DNA from: Scleromitrula shiraiana
Lineage: Eukaryota; Ascomycota; Leotiomycetes; Helotiales; Sclerotiniaceae
Direction of reading: 5' to 3'
NCBI GenBank assembly: GCA_028455995.1
Contig: JABELC010000003.1
Coordinates: 2,728,001 to 2,792,000 of the forward strand
Length of the DNA: 64,000 bases
Shown: positions 23,093-35,164 of the stretch, piece after piece
Layout of the letters: each line of letters opens with the position of its first letter
Numbering within the stretch: the stretch's first letter is position 1
The notes under the pieces: model-generated
The model's input: only the letters and a program-made list of their open reading frames with translations
Told to the model about the DNA's origin: nothing
Databases searched by the model: none
Translations under genes and position numbers: made by a program

Positions 23093-26000
23093 ATGTCCGA
23101 AAAATCGTCGCCTCGTTTTGAAGATGCCCCAGAGCTAGTGCCCTGCGCGACCTCGTTGCATAGATATGTCGATAAGCTACATCTTACCGGTGATAGCTAC
23201 GTGGGTTCAAACATCGAAGATGTGTTGAAAGAAGTCAAAACGCTCGATGATCATTATCCATCAAGCAACAACTTACTACCTATCGGTCGTAGAATATCGC
23301 CCATGATAGATTTCTTCACAGTGTATAATCCTAGTGTGGATATGATAGTTCAATCTTATCCAGCTCCTTCCACTCTTGTGTGGGGTATGTTGAAAACACT
23401 TCTCGAGGTACGAGCCATTCTCAAACACCAGAATCCCTAAGAATATGTTCTGAAAAATGGTGTAGATTGGACGAGGCTCGCTTCGCTGTTATCAAGTTGT
23501 TGCCGATGCATTGTTAAGTATCACGGATATTGTATCGATTCCCATTCAATACGATGTCATGTTTGAATATGAGCCACAGGTCTTAAATGCTCTTGCGGAT
23601 GTCTATTTTGAAATCATTTCTTTTCTAGAAAGCCTTCGAATCGCATTACCAAGGCGTGGTAGGTTTCTGTTTCCATCACCAACTATCTTATTTGCTGATC
23701 AGTTCCAGCTCTCAAGATAGTTCGTAGCTTTCTGAAGTCATTTGATGTGGATCTTAGCGATCATGTTCAGCGTTTATCTACAACATTCGCAAGGTTTGAA
23801 CAGGAAGCCGTGTTAGCATATAGTCAAAGTTCGGAAATATATGCTGCAAAGCAGGCTTACGAGTGCGGGGAGTTTCCCATAAAAGTAACAGTTGATGCCA
23901 TGACTTCTTCACTTACGACGGACAAGGGTATTGAGTTCGCACCACTGTTCTTATGACAGTAATGCTAATAAATGTTCTAGCTACAAGAACCAATATCATG
24001 ACTTGGTTGTGTCCTAGCGACTATAACGAAACTCTCGATCAGGCTTGTTCTAAACGATCAGCTAACACATGCAACTGGCTGCTCCATGATACCGCTTTCC
24101 AAAATTGGTTGAATGGATCCAGCAAGTGCTCAGATCCTGTGCTGTGGTGTTTTGGAGCCCCCGGATGTGGTAAAACTATCCTGAGTTCAACAGTTATACA
24201 GTATTTGCAATCGTATGGTGGCGAAACACCCACAATATATTTTCATTGTAGCTCAACCGACAAATGGAAAAGATCACAGGACGCAATCAACATTAGTCTT
24301 TTGGCGCAGATTATGGCACATGAAGACAAGATACCTGAAGCTTTGATATCTGCATATTCTCTGGCTGATCGCTATGGGAGGAGTCGAATTTCTGCCGCCG
24401 ATAGAATTTCTGATCTAACTGCAGAAGTCATTCGAGAAATACCATCGTTGAAAATTGTGCTGGATGGCATTGATGAATGTGAATCTGGAGAGTTGCCAGA
24501 TATATTGCGTTTCTTTAGCAGTCTTGCTCATCAGCTGAACTCAGTACGAGTTCTGATCTTCTCTAGAGATATCTTGACGATCCGAAAGGAATTGGGAACA
24601 GGGCCATCCCTACACATCACTACAGACTCGACAAGGCTAGATATTGATTTTTATCTAAAAGATGCCATTGAAACACTCCCATGCGTCGAATCCCATTTGA
24701 AACAGTATGTCTACAGCGTGCTGTCCCACAGAGCTGCTGGCATGTTTTTGTTTGCGAGACTCGCAATTGAAACACTTCGAGCATCTGTCAATATTCAGGA
24801 TATGCTGGCATCTTTGGATGAGCTTCCAACCGGTCTTTACAATGTTTATGCCCAATCACTCGAACGTCTTGCTTCAGAGCCTCCTCCACGACAAGCTCTA
24901 GCACGACGAGTATTTCGCTGGGTATGTAGAAGCTCAAGACCTTTGACTTGGCCCGAGTTACAAGTAGGCCTATCTTGGGATGAGGGAAGAAAGGTATTTG
25001 ACGAGAGTATGACTCCATTTAAAGACTCGGTATTGGATCTTTGTTGTCCCTTGATTGAATATCGAGCCGAATCAAACACATTTCATCCTGCGCATCTGTC
25101 TATCTATGAATATCTTCATGACCAATCCAACATAGACCGTCTATCAACACAAGCAGCCGGATTCATAATCGAAGAAAGGAATTCTCACTTAGAAATCGCA
25201 GGAGCAACAATGGCGTACCTAGGGACTCAACCAATAGCGGCATCCATTGTTCTCGATCATGCAACATACCCCCTAGTAAAGTATGCAACCGATAATTGGT
25301 GTTATCATCTATCATTATCTACCTACGATTCAATACTTCATCGACAATATATTAGATTCGTCTCATCCGAAACTCGGCGGATAACATGGATAACAAGATG
25401 TCTATTATCAGAAGATCTTCCATTTCCTATTCATCGAATCGCCAAACTTCAAAAACTAGTTCGCACATGGGCGAGACAAACTGAAACTCCAGGACAACTA
25501 GATACGGAAGACTTAATCGATATACAAAAAGCTTTGTTTCAGTTGGATGAATTTCAGCAATCACACCGCCGAAGAGGTAATGGTGGCCCGAAATACACCA
25601 ACATCATTTCCAATTTTGAAAGGTCAATGATTATTCGAGATCTGGCCCGATTATATACTATGGGAGGACAAATAACTTTAGGAGTTCGTGTATTTGAAGA
25701 GGAGGTAACGAAAACAGGTGGAACAAATTCAGGAAAAGTGTCCAAGACTTGGTTACTAAACAGTCTAGGAATCCTCTACGATCAACAAGGAAGATTCCAG
25801 CTCGCAGAAGCAATTCAACGTCAAGCATTAGCAGTCCAGCTTCGGTAAGTGACCTATCATGTGATAAAAGAAGAAACCCTAAACAAAGAGTAAATACTAA
25901 AATCCATCATCCTAAGCTCTCTACCAAGAGATCACATCGACATAATAATCACCATCAACGAACTAGGCCGCGTATGCTGCCACCTGCAAAAATACAGCGA

Positions 26001-26634
26001 AGCCGAAACCCTGCACCTGCGCGCCCTCTCCACCCTGCAAACCCTCTTCCCTCCAACAGACCAACACATAATCTGGACGCAAAACGCACTCGCTCGCTGC
26101 TATCGTAAACGCGGTCAACCGTCTCTCGCTCTATCTTTACATACCCAGGCGTATAACGCTATGGCCCAAACACTAGGGGAATTGCATCCCCATTCCATAT
26201 GGACGTTATCGGATATGGCTCGGTGTGAACGGGCTCTGGGGAATCTTGAGGGGGCGTTAGAGTTGCGGAGGAAGGTGGTGGAGCAGAGGGTAGAGTTGCT
26301 GGGTGCGGGGCATGCGGATACGTTGTGGGCGATGAATAGTTTGGGAATGGTGTTTGAGGGGAGGGGAGAGATGGCTGAGGCGTTGAGGTTAGTTTTATCT
26401 TTTCGTTTTCCCTTTTCTTTCGTTTTTGGGGGTTTTGATATGCATTTCTGTTCTACTCCCACATATTCGATTCTCGGATTTTTTCCTCTAATATACATTC
26501 ATCCACTGACCTGTCTACGATGGGATAGGTTACACACATTAGCGTATGAAGGACAACTCAAGTTATTCGGAAGCGATCATGCACATACTAAATGGAGTTT
26601 AAAGGCGTTACTTAGAACAGGATATAGATGTTGA
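23093..26634 (+). CDS. NACHT-domain NLR with C-terminal tetratricopeptide repeats (1055 aa)
   Basis: STAND-type signal-transducing NTPase (fungal NLR), likely acting in non-self recognition or programmed cell death as known for the family. Exons: 23093..23407, 23466..23658, 23709..23927, 23981..25844, 25917..26387, 26529..26634. All introns (50-141 bp) are GT..AG and frame-consistent, total 3168 nt. Residues 1-240 are a helical N-terminal domain with the VWGMLKTLLEIGRGSLR motif typical of the region ahead of fungal NACHTs. The Walker A motif GAPGCGKT is at 301-308, and the Walker B region LKIVLDGIDECE at about 399-410. A winged-helix-like region containing LPTGLYNVYAQSLERL follows. From about residue 830 to the end, several TPR units of the kinesin-light-chain style can be seen (LGILYDQQGRFQLAEAIQRQ, LGRVCCHLQKYSEAETLHLRAL). 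The repeats are few and divergent rather than near-identical. All key ATPase motifs are intact. Confidence 0.88.
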
Positions 26635-27080
26635 TTTTCTTTTCTGCACTTGGTACAAAAGGGTAAATAAACATGGGCTGGCTTTATGTATAACAGATTT
26701 TTTTCTTTTTTTTTTCTCTTTCGGGGATATGCATTTCTACAGTTTAATAGACAATTTTTAAACCGATGAAGATACTAATCTTTACAAATCCACATTGGTT
26801 CTGCCCAAGTAATACTTTAATCAGGGTAAATTGTCTTAACAATTTAAATGCTGCAGGAAGTAGGATAGATAGAACATTCAACGCGGAGGAAAAAGTAACA
26901 AAAGTTGGATACAAATTTCATCGATTTTATGCGCCAAATATAATATCATATCTAACAACAACGCCCACCTCCATGCCTGTCTCCCTACCTGCTTTACCAT
27001 CCATATGTGCTCAACTGTGGAAAAATAACTCAATAAACAACTATTCGTCTCAAAAACATGTCGCCGCTTTACTTTTCTCT
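26635..27080. other. Convergent intergenic region
   Basis: 3' space between the NLR gene (plus) and the epsin gene (minus). T-rich tracts near 26699-26721 could belong to the NLR transcript's 3' end. No gene is seen. Confidence 0.5.
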
Positions 27081-28800
27081 CTATCCTAATAAATCGTCTA
27101 GTCCACCGCCTAATTTCTGTTGAGAAGAAGCTGAGCCAGTTGTGGAGGGGGCACCCCAGATACCCGCACTAGCTTTTTCCTTTGCTAATTGTCCTAATGC
27201 GGGTCCTGAAGTTGTAGGAGTGCTTGTCTTCTTGATACCTGCACTAGCTGTAGACCACAGGGAACCGAAAGCGTCCCCGCCAGATGCTGGCTTAGAAGCT
27301 GCGGGTGATTTGGCCGATGATGCGGAAGAAGTAGGAATTGATTGGGTGCTGGGGGCCTGGACGGAGGTAAAATAATTTGGTTGAGAACTTTGATAGCCTG
27401 TTTGTACTGGTCGAGACGGTTGTACCATTGTTGGAGGAGAGAATGCGGAGTAATTGACTGGAGTGGCATTTTTGCTGGTAGCGGGGGAGATGGATGAGAA
27501 TCCAACTAGATCGCTCAAGTTAGAGGCATTGGGTGCTGAAACGGGTTGAGGTGCGGCATATTGGGTATTTGATGTTGTAGTAGCAGTAGTTTGAGGAAGT
27601 GCGGAGAACCCTGACGGAGCGGCTGGTTGAATTGGTGTGGCAGACTGGAAATCGTCAAAATCGTCATCATCGGCCGCTGTATTAGATGCAGCTGGTGCAG
27701 CTGCAGGTGTAGATACAGATATTGGGTCGTCAAAAGAAAATAAATCAACTTCTGGCTCTTTCTTCTTTGGTGGTTCGGCTTTCTTCGTTGAACGTTCAGT
27801 CCCAGCTCGTCGACTGGAAGACGCAGATGAGTTATTGGCCTGCCTTCTTGTTGATGTGGGAGCTGCTCCTTCGTCATATTCGTCGTATTCTTCGAATTTA
27901 TCCCGGCGGCTGCTACTGGCACCATCGCCAAAGTCTCCATGACTTCCGGAATCCTGAAAGTCGCTAGTTTGACCTCCGAAACCACCTCCATCTCCATATA
28001 CACCTCCACTGTATCCTCCGAATCCCCCGCTGCTTTGTTCGTTACTAAACCCTCCAAATCTACTTGAGCTCGAGTTTGAAAACCCTCCACCAATCCCTGA
28101 TCCACCCTCCACTCCAGTATATTTATTTCGAGTAACTCGTGCCTTCTTACGCTCTGCCCGTATGCGGTCAACGTCGCTCAAAAGTTCGGCCAGTTCCTTG
28201 GCTCTGTTTCGAACGTTAAGACCTTGGTCTTTGCCGTTTTGATCGATATAGTGGAATTGTCGAAGCATTTTTAGAAGTGTAAGATGCGATCGCGCATCAT
28301 CAATTACACGTTCCGATCCATTCTTGATTAAAAACTCGAGTAATTGGAGTCCTTTATAAATTTGTCGCCATTCTTCCGCAGCTTTCTCTGTGAATCTTTT
28401 ATAGATCATCGGCATAATTTCGTTGAGTAGTTGACTGGAAGAAGATATTCAGTATACTAGATTACATCTTCTCCGGCTTAACTTCAAAATACTTACTAGT
28501 TGTATGTGCCATTCGCAATCTCTTGCATAACTGCAATATCATATTAGATTGTGTCATCCACATAATTGATACTCAAGACTGACGTGAAGAACTTGCGCCC
28601 CATGGTTCATTGTTTGTGGCCTCCCTAACCTTGGCTTCCATCTCAGTGTAGTTCATAACAGCTATAAAGGTATCAGTATATATCCAAACGGGACAGCTGT
28701 CTCTATCAAAGCCTTTACCATTTTGAACTTTTCTCACACCCGCCTTCAAATCATAAAGGGTCAAATTGGCCGCAGCCTCCCTTAAACTGCTCAAATCCAT
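27081..28800 (-). CDS. ENT3: Ent3-type epsin (ENTH-domain clathrin adaptor, 515 aa)
   Basis: Epsin-like adaptor that binds phosphoinositides through an N-terminal ENTH domain and links clathrin with AP-1/GGA adaptors at the trans-Golgi/endosome. Exons, minus strand: 28719..28800, 28584..28661, 28497..28530, 27081..28434, all with GT..AG introns of 53-62 bp. Splicing restores the diagnostic ENTH segment QNAVMNYTEMEAKVREATN and then NEPWGASS. The ENTH domain covers about residues 1-155. The rest is disordered, Gly/Ser-rich, then Gln/Pro/Ala-rich. An acidic-phenylalanine motif, DDDFDDFQSA, suits AP-1/GGA ear binding as known for yeast Ent3. The protein ends in LDDLLG. Ent3 rather than endocytic Ent1/2 is chosen because no ubiquitin-interacting motifs or NPF repeats are evident. 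Confidence 0.88.
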
Positions 28801-30240
28801 GGTGATAACTATTTGACAGAGAATATGTGTTGATATTGAATTACGAAAGCGGGGAGTTAATTTGGATATGGAGATATCCCAAAATGGAGATCATTCATTG
28901 ACTTGACAGACTGGCCCCACTAAGCTAAACCCAAATTGCGCTCTATATTCACGTGACTGTAAGCTCGACATGTGATTTCAAAGAGATTTTTCATCGATCA
29001 GAGAGGGAAGCCTTGTAGTTGTATGATGTTGTGTTACTTCACAAGCAGCTAGGTAAGAGTTTTGTAATTGTGAATGTCATTCATTTTGTAAGAACTTTCT
29101 TAATGATTTTTGTGTGTAACATTAGATCTCTACACTGCATAACAGGTTCAGGTTCAGCTGGTACAAGAAGGATATATCCAATGAACATCCCTGTTCACTA
29201 CCAGCAAAATTACTAAGGAATAATTGAGAAAGCTACTTTTTTTTTTTGCCTCATCGACACCGACTTCATACAATTCGTTTGTACGATCATTGAATCCTTT
29301 TGTTCCTCAATTGTCTTACCTTGGTGTTGTTGATCAATTCGAAGATCATATCCATCGCGTTTCTTCGGAAAATCATACCTCTTTTCAAACCATTACAGGT
29401 ACGTATTGAAGCAACCCCGAACTTGCATGAAAGGAAGCTGCAGGTTTAGCCATTTTTCTATTGTTTTGGTCGTATCAGTTTTCAAGCTTGCACAAGCCTG
29501 GCACCGGTCTGATCTTTTGTGCTTCTGAAGGCCTTGATCGGATTGTCAAATATTCACATCCAGAGAGGTGGATAGCGATCACTACCTAAAGTAGAGTGAG
29601 CCTGTTTATGCCATTATGCATATTTCACTCATCATTGAGATGATACTATGAGAGAGATCTACTTTTAGGTGAACTTTACAGTATTGATCGGAACAGGAGT
29701 TTACATAGCATCTTGTGCCGGTGATACTCTGAATAGAACCAAGATAATCCTCAATGATTAGAGATATCTAAAGAGCTAATGAACAGAAGAGAAAGGGGAA
29801 GGAGGGGAAGGGAAGGAGAGAAAGGTCTAATTGTAAGACGAGAAATCGGTCAAATTGGAATGAACATATTCTACCGTCTCACATAATCCTTTCTACCCTT
29901 ACCCCTCCCCTCCTTCTCATCTATCTCATTAATTCAAGCTACTTTACTACGGGAAGGAAAAACCTACTCCAGGGCTGTACCTACGATTAATTCTACGAAT
30001 AACTTCAACTCCATTCTTTTTTTTTTTCCCTTTTACCTATTCAGGATTGAACAAATCCTTTCCAAGTTATTTACCCCTGTTTTAACCAATTATCTACACA
30101 ATAATACGAAAATTCCTTAATCCGGAATTGTTTCTGATTCAAATGTTCTTATTTATTCCACGCCACGCCTCATATTCACTTATCCCACCAAAAATTTTAT
30201 ACTAATAATTATTAACCAATTAGCTAGTCATCTCGCTAAG
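28801..30240. other. Divergent promoter region of epsin and cyclophilin genes
   Basis: No gene is supported. The part nearest the cyclophilin start (about 29880-30240) is rich in C and T runs, a usual feature of strongly expressed fungal promoters and 5' UTRs. A purine-rich stretch lies at 29780-29830. Confidence 0.5.
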
Positions 30241-31255
30241 ATGCTGCCCCGCGCATTAAAAACCCCTCCTTCCCTTCGCCGCAACCTCTTCTTTAAGAAC
30301 TCTTTTACTTCCATCAACTCAAGATACTTTCACGCATCTACCACAAAAATGACTATCACAACGTATGTTTTATCTTGCAAATCATTCAAATTTGATCAAT
30401 AGATCAATGCTGAAGCTCACCGATCAATAGTTTCTTCGATGTTACCTGGGAGGGCCCAGTTCTTGATGCTCAAGGAAGAAAGACTGCAAACGTTCAAGGC
30501 AAGTCATCAAATCTCCTATCCCAATTTCATCATTAATCAATTATTTGAGTATCTTAATGGAGTCTTCCATCAAGACCTAATGATTTGACTACACAATAAT
30601 GTCGATTGATTTTGTTTTCAGCTTTTGTAAACAAAGCTATTGTTTATTTTCGTTGTCGTCATTACAACCCCTCATTTTTTACCCCTCCCTAAAATTTCAA
30701 GCTAACAATTTTATCCCCATCACAGAGCAAAGCGGAACCATCAAATTCAACTTGTACGACGAACAAGTCCCAAAGACTGTTGAGAACTTCCGTGCTCTCT
30801 GCACTGGTGAGAAGGGTTTCGGATACCAGGGTTCTTCATTCCACCGTATCATCCCTCAATTCATGCTTCAAGGAGGTGACTTCACCCGTGGCAACGTACG
30901 TTACAACAATCGATATATCTTCAATATATTATCTATAACATGAAGCTAAAGGATACAACAGGGCACTGGTGGAAAGTCCATCTACGGTGAGAAGTTCGCC
31001 GATGAGAACTTCAAGCTCTCCCACACCAAGCCAGGTCTCCTCTCCATGGCTAACGCTGGACCAAACACCAACGGTTCCCAATTCTTCATTACCACCGTTG
31101 TCACCAGCTGGCTCGATGGTAAGCACGTCGTCTTCGGCGAGGTCGCTGACGAGGAGTCCTTGAACGTTGTCAAGGCTCTTGAGGCTACCGGAAGCAGCAG
31201 TGGTAAGGTCACCTACAACAAGAAGCCTACCATCGTCAGGTCTGGTGTCGTATAA
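30241..31255 (+). CDS. CPR1: Cyclophilin A, peptidyl-prolyl isomerase, two in-frame starts
   Basis: Peptidyl-prolyl cis-trans isomerase and cyclosporin A receptor. The model is join(30241..30362, 30431..30498, 30726..30895, 30962..31255). It gives 217 residues from the ATG at 30241 and 181 residues from the ATG at 30349. The extra 36 residues are rich in Arg, Ser and Phe and lack acids, like a mitochondrial presequence. In Neurospora one cyclophilin gene is known to make both mitochondrial and cytosolic forms, and this layout suggests the same. Catalytic and drug-binding residues are present: FHRIIPQFMLQGGDF, then GSQFFITT, then the Trp in SWLDGKHVVFGEV. Intron 2 (227 bp) begins with GC in the consensus AG|GCAAGT, so this is a GC-AG intron. 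The other two are GT-AG. The Botrytis homologue is known as BCP1. Confidence 0.95.
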
Positions 31256-31583
31256 ATGCATTGACTGGAGGAGTATCGGCAGTTCGGTTGGGGGTCCTTG
31301 AACTCGCTCAGACTATTTTAGTTTAGCTTATGGTGGACAAGTGACGAAAAGTAATGAAATGACCTTTACTATATGGTGTCCACATTGATTGATCTTGTGA
31401 TGTGATTTGTACACGTTTGTCTGCTCCGTTATTCCTTGCTATTGATTGTAATGCTTGCTGTTCATTATATAATAATTCAACACTTTTCTCCTATGGTATC
31501 TTCCTGTAACTCCACAAGGCCCTCCAAAACGCTATGCTATGCAACAAACCCACATTGTGAATATCCATCCATTCATAAATACT
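31256..31583. other. Convergent 3' region
   Basis: Space between the cyclophilin gene (plus) and the RPC34 gene (minus). It holds only the 3' untranslated regions as far as I can see. Confidence 0.5.
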
Positions 31584-32802
31584 TTAAAGATTGAGCCACG
31601 CCTGGAAATACTCGCAGGTCTTTGGTCCCACAGGTCCACCCTCTTCACACAGATCCACAACCGGACAATATCCACAAGGAGCATCAGTCAACGCACTAGT
31701 AGGGCCGCCTTCCTGATCCTCCCTAAATCCCTTCCTAACAGCCCTATAGGAAACTCCGTCCGGACCAGCAATAACCTTCTCAATCTTATTATCAAATATC
31801 AAAATATCTAGCAGCTGCTGGATATCCGTAGCAGTCAACGTCGCAGATGTGGCTCCTGAGTTCTCGATAAATGATGTTAGTTCATTTAGTGTTGGATATC
31901 CTCCATAGCCTGGTGGCATGGGCAATAAGGAATCATAATGTCGACGGGATGCTAATATGGCGTCTCCCTCGGAAACATCCTCTAATTTGACTCGAGCACC
32001 TAGACTTTTGTCTCTCAAGGCCTTGGCTTCTTCCGCCGACATTTTCCTCCCACTGTGAACCTTTTTTGGCTTCCGCAAGCTCCCAAGACTAGACTTATAA
32101 AATGATTTTCGCTTGATTTGATCGTATAGAATATGCATGAGTTGAGAAATGAATTCCTCGTCCAACTCATTGTCCGTATACCATGCTCCACCTGTTGCTC
32201 GATCCGAAGGTCTCAGACTAGATTTGATGTACATTTTTCGCGCGGGGTGCTCCACAGATTTCATATCTGAAATCATATTTTTGGTTTCGAGATGTTTGAT
32301 TGCAGAGCGGAAGACTGCCTCGTGGAGGTTGGCTTTCGCCTTGATTGTTTTGGACCATATTCCTTCATCGCCGGCTTCGTCGATGAGCGCGTATACGATT
32401 TCTTGCTCGGAACTGAGACTGCGATATCTGTTTGATTCAATGCATATTAGTATACGCATTTCCTCACGAGAAATTGGATTGATTGTATCATAAGGTATGT
32501 AATGGGAGAATGTACTTCTTGGCTTCATCTTGTGAACGTATCTTCCATCCTATTCCCCTCTGTGGATCCTGCACAATCTTGAACAATTTCTCATTTGCAA
32601 GTCCTTGTGTAACAGCCAACAGTACAGATACATCACCGCTGGGTAGAACATCTAAATCAAACAATGTGTCTTGGTAGAATGTAATATCTGGGTCGTCTTC
32701 GGCGAGCTCTAGACATGCATCATAGACAACTTTTTTCAAGGCTGCGTTTTTGTCTTCTCCTGCCGATGTCGCGCCTGCAGCACTAGCTCCTCGAGATGCC
32801 AT
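31584..32802 (-). CDS. RPC34: DNA-directed RNA polymerase III subunit RPC34/RPC6 (376 aa)
   Basis: Subunit of the RPC82-RPC34-RPC31 initiation subcomplex of RNA polymerase III, which contacts TFIIIB to open tRNA and 5S promoters. The model is complement(join(31584..32427, 32516..32802)), with one 88-bp intron that restores DEAKKYRSLSSEQEIVYALI. The protein shows tandem winged-helix segments (N-terminal DTLFDLDVLPSG region, then EAGDEGIWSKTIKAKANLHE and VFRSAIKHLETKNMI, which are characteristic of RPC34). The C-terminus has four cysteines in the spacing C-x2-C-x5-C-x10-C, matching the iron-sulfur cluster site described for human and archaeal orthologues. Full length for the family. The start at 32800-32802 precedes an Ala/Ser-rich stretch; no alternative is needed. 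Confidence 0.93.
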
Positions 32803-33698
32803 GATTGTTGGTGAGTTTGCTGATGAGAAGCGGTTATTATGCTACCGGACTTGAAGTAACATTGGGAGATAATTTGAACGAATTGGTTGTTTGGAAGTTT
32901 GGAATTAGAAAGGATGTTCAACCGGAAATGTTCTGAGTCGATAAATTATTATTTTAGGCGAGGGGAACAAGGCTACTGATGCACTAACGGCGCCTTGTCA
33001 TGTTTTTTTGCCGACTACGAGTATTCACTGGTTCATCTAAAGTCTTTATTATGAATCCGATACTTTGACATTATATTTATTATGTGCACATGCAAAATTG
33101 CATACATTCGGAGAAATATCGAGTGAGAAGCATTTGATATTTGCTAAATATCAGTGATATTTGTACATTTTCACATTAGATATCGCCCTACTATTTAGCA
33201 TTTGTGATGAGCTTCAAACGGCATAGCCTGCCTGCCAGTTGAATCTAGAGGGAACCAAGTGCTTTCACGTATCTGGCATACTTTCACAGCGAACTGATCA
33301 GAATGTCAGAATGTATTCACTGTTTCTAGAATATATCGGTTTATTGTTTTCTGTATTCATGTGATAGCGGTATTCCATGTGATGACATATCGCTATCACT
33401 CGCCACCAGATTCTCATCAAAAAAGCATCCCATAGAGCCTTCGTTTTTGAAGTACAATTGTATCTGGTAATGGCTCCAAATTTTTGAAGAATTGTTCGGC
33501 AGTTTCTTCCCGAATTTCAACCTCCCCCAGATACTTCCGCACACAATTTACTACGCTGAGTCCATATGGTATGTTGCTTAATGGCCAACCAAAGAGGTGG
33601 CCTTTCGCTACCTCAAGGTACGATTCAGCAAACAAACCCCTCCGTCTTGCAGGCAACACATGCTCTTTACTACTTTTACCAGGCATAATAAGCGTCAA
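32803..33698. other. AT-rich region with an unassigned minus-strand fragment
   Basis: Upstream of RPC34. A 93-codon minus-strand frame (33417-33698) directly follows the aldo-keto reductase pseudogene's stop. Its composition is protein-like (KGHLFGWPLSNIPYG, KNLEPLPDTIVLQKRR), but I do not recognise it. It may be part of another decayed gene. Confidence 0.35.
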
Positions 33699-35164
33699 TT
33701 AACCTAAATATTCTGCCAACCTCTCTAGTCTCCCAGCTATCTTCAACATCATCTCGACTCGTTTCGGAAATGGTTGATCTAATTCCTTAACTGGTTGATC
33801 AAACTTTTCATCAAAAACGTCGAACCCCAAATGTGCACTCGGATCCAAAGATCTCACAGGTCCAGTTTTTAATGAATCCGTCAATGTGTTGATAATTTGG
33901 AAATGCTTCTCTATCAATTGCCCGGTGAGGAGGTTCTCATGTGGTCGATTTTCAGTCGCAGTTTTCGGGATGGCTGAAATACCTCGCTGGGCGACCTAGT
34001 ATAGAATGACCTGTGCTGGGCTCATATGAATTTTCTTTGCAATTTGTGCAATCTGTCTCATCTATCAGTTCTATCATGTAGCATGGCTGGCCCACAAAGA
34101 ATTCACAACCTTTGGATCGAAAAGAGGTCCTGGGACATTCGCTTGAGGAGCTACTATTCTAATTGGCCTTCCTCCTAGAGATTGGTGGGCCATTACATGG
34201 ATGTTCTCTTTCTTGCAGAATTTCATAAGTTCGTGTTGTGGGAAGTATTTATATATGTCTTAATATTGTTGGAGTCATCTAGAAATAGATATCGAAGTCA
34301 TACGGGTGTATCTCAACTTGATTGACAGCAGGGCGAATTCTTGCGAATTCTAAAACTTGCTTCGTTTTGAGAATATCAAAGTTCGATAAGCCTGCAAACA
34401 TTAATTAGTTACTGATAACATAACGGCAAAGTTGCTATAATACCAATTGCCCTTGCTTTACCACTGTCGACTAATTTCTCCATCGCCTGCCATGTCTCTG
34501 TATATTTTCGGCATCGTTCATAATCAATCACAGGCTATAAGGTAATCATAATTGCTCAGTCCGAGTCTATCCCCAAGATAGAGGGGCAATTAACATCTCC
34601 ATCTCCACTTGGATGTCGAATTGTTCTGTCATCGGGACTGGGAAGATATGCATGAGGACCTAGTAACGTCTGTGGTTAGTTATATCTTAATCCCAGTGTC
34701 CGTTATTATCAGGGGCTGCAAACAATGCATTAGATATAAATCAACTGTTTCGATGTTAGTATGGAAATCGTCAGGCTGCACTGGTATCCTAAATACCATA
34801 TTCCAATCCCAAAGCCTCTAAGCTCAAATCTAATGCCTTTTGAACATCCTTCGGTTCATGCCATATTTGAGCACTACAAACACTCCCCTATGTTAGAAGA
34901 TGATTTCAAGCTGTTGGTACATTTCCAAAACATACAGTTTGGTTGTCACGAACAACTGCTCTCTCTCGGAACGCTACTTTCTCTTGTAGCATCTCCGATA
35001 TCTTACTCATTTCCATACGCCATGGCACCATAGATATGACGATAGCCGCATTTGATAGCTGCTTGTACGAGATCTTTAACCCTCAAATTATCCTCGGTGC
35101 CCTGAAAAGTCCCGAGACCGACAGCAGGCAGCTTTGAGCCATTATTCAAATTGAAATGTAACAT
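33699..35164 (-). pseudogene. Aldo-keto reductase pseudogene
   Basis: Remains of a full-length NAD(P)H-dependent aldo-keto reductase read on the minus strand from an ATG at 35162-35164. Recognisable blocks in order: LPAVGLGTFQG, YRHIYGAMAYGNE (the family's usual HIDTAxxYGNE, with the catalytic Asp replaced), LFVTTKL, WHEPKDVQKALDLSLEALGL, VDLYLMH, LVDSGKARAIG, LSNFDILK, PAVNQVEIHP, YFPQHELMKFC, MAHQSLGG, and a C-terminal LTDSLKTGPVRSLDP. Lesions seen: TAA at 35003-35005 right after AYGNE; a frameshift in a CT repeat at 34958-34967; a frameshift after LMH near 34715-34725; and TAG at 33996-33998 where a Trp is expected in the block before QRGIS. The introns still have plausible GT..AG ends, so this was a normal gene that decayed in place. 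Not expected to make enzyme. Confidence 0.85.
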
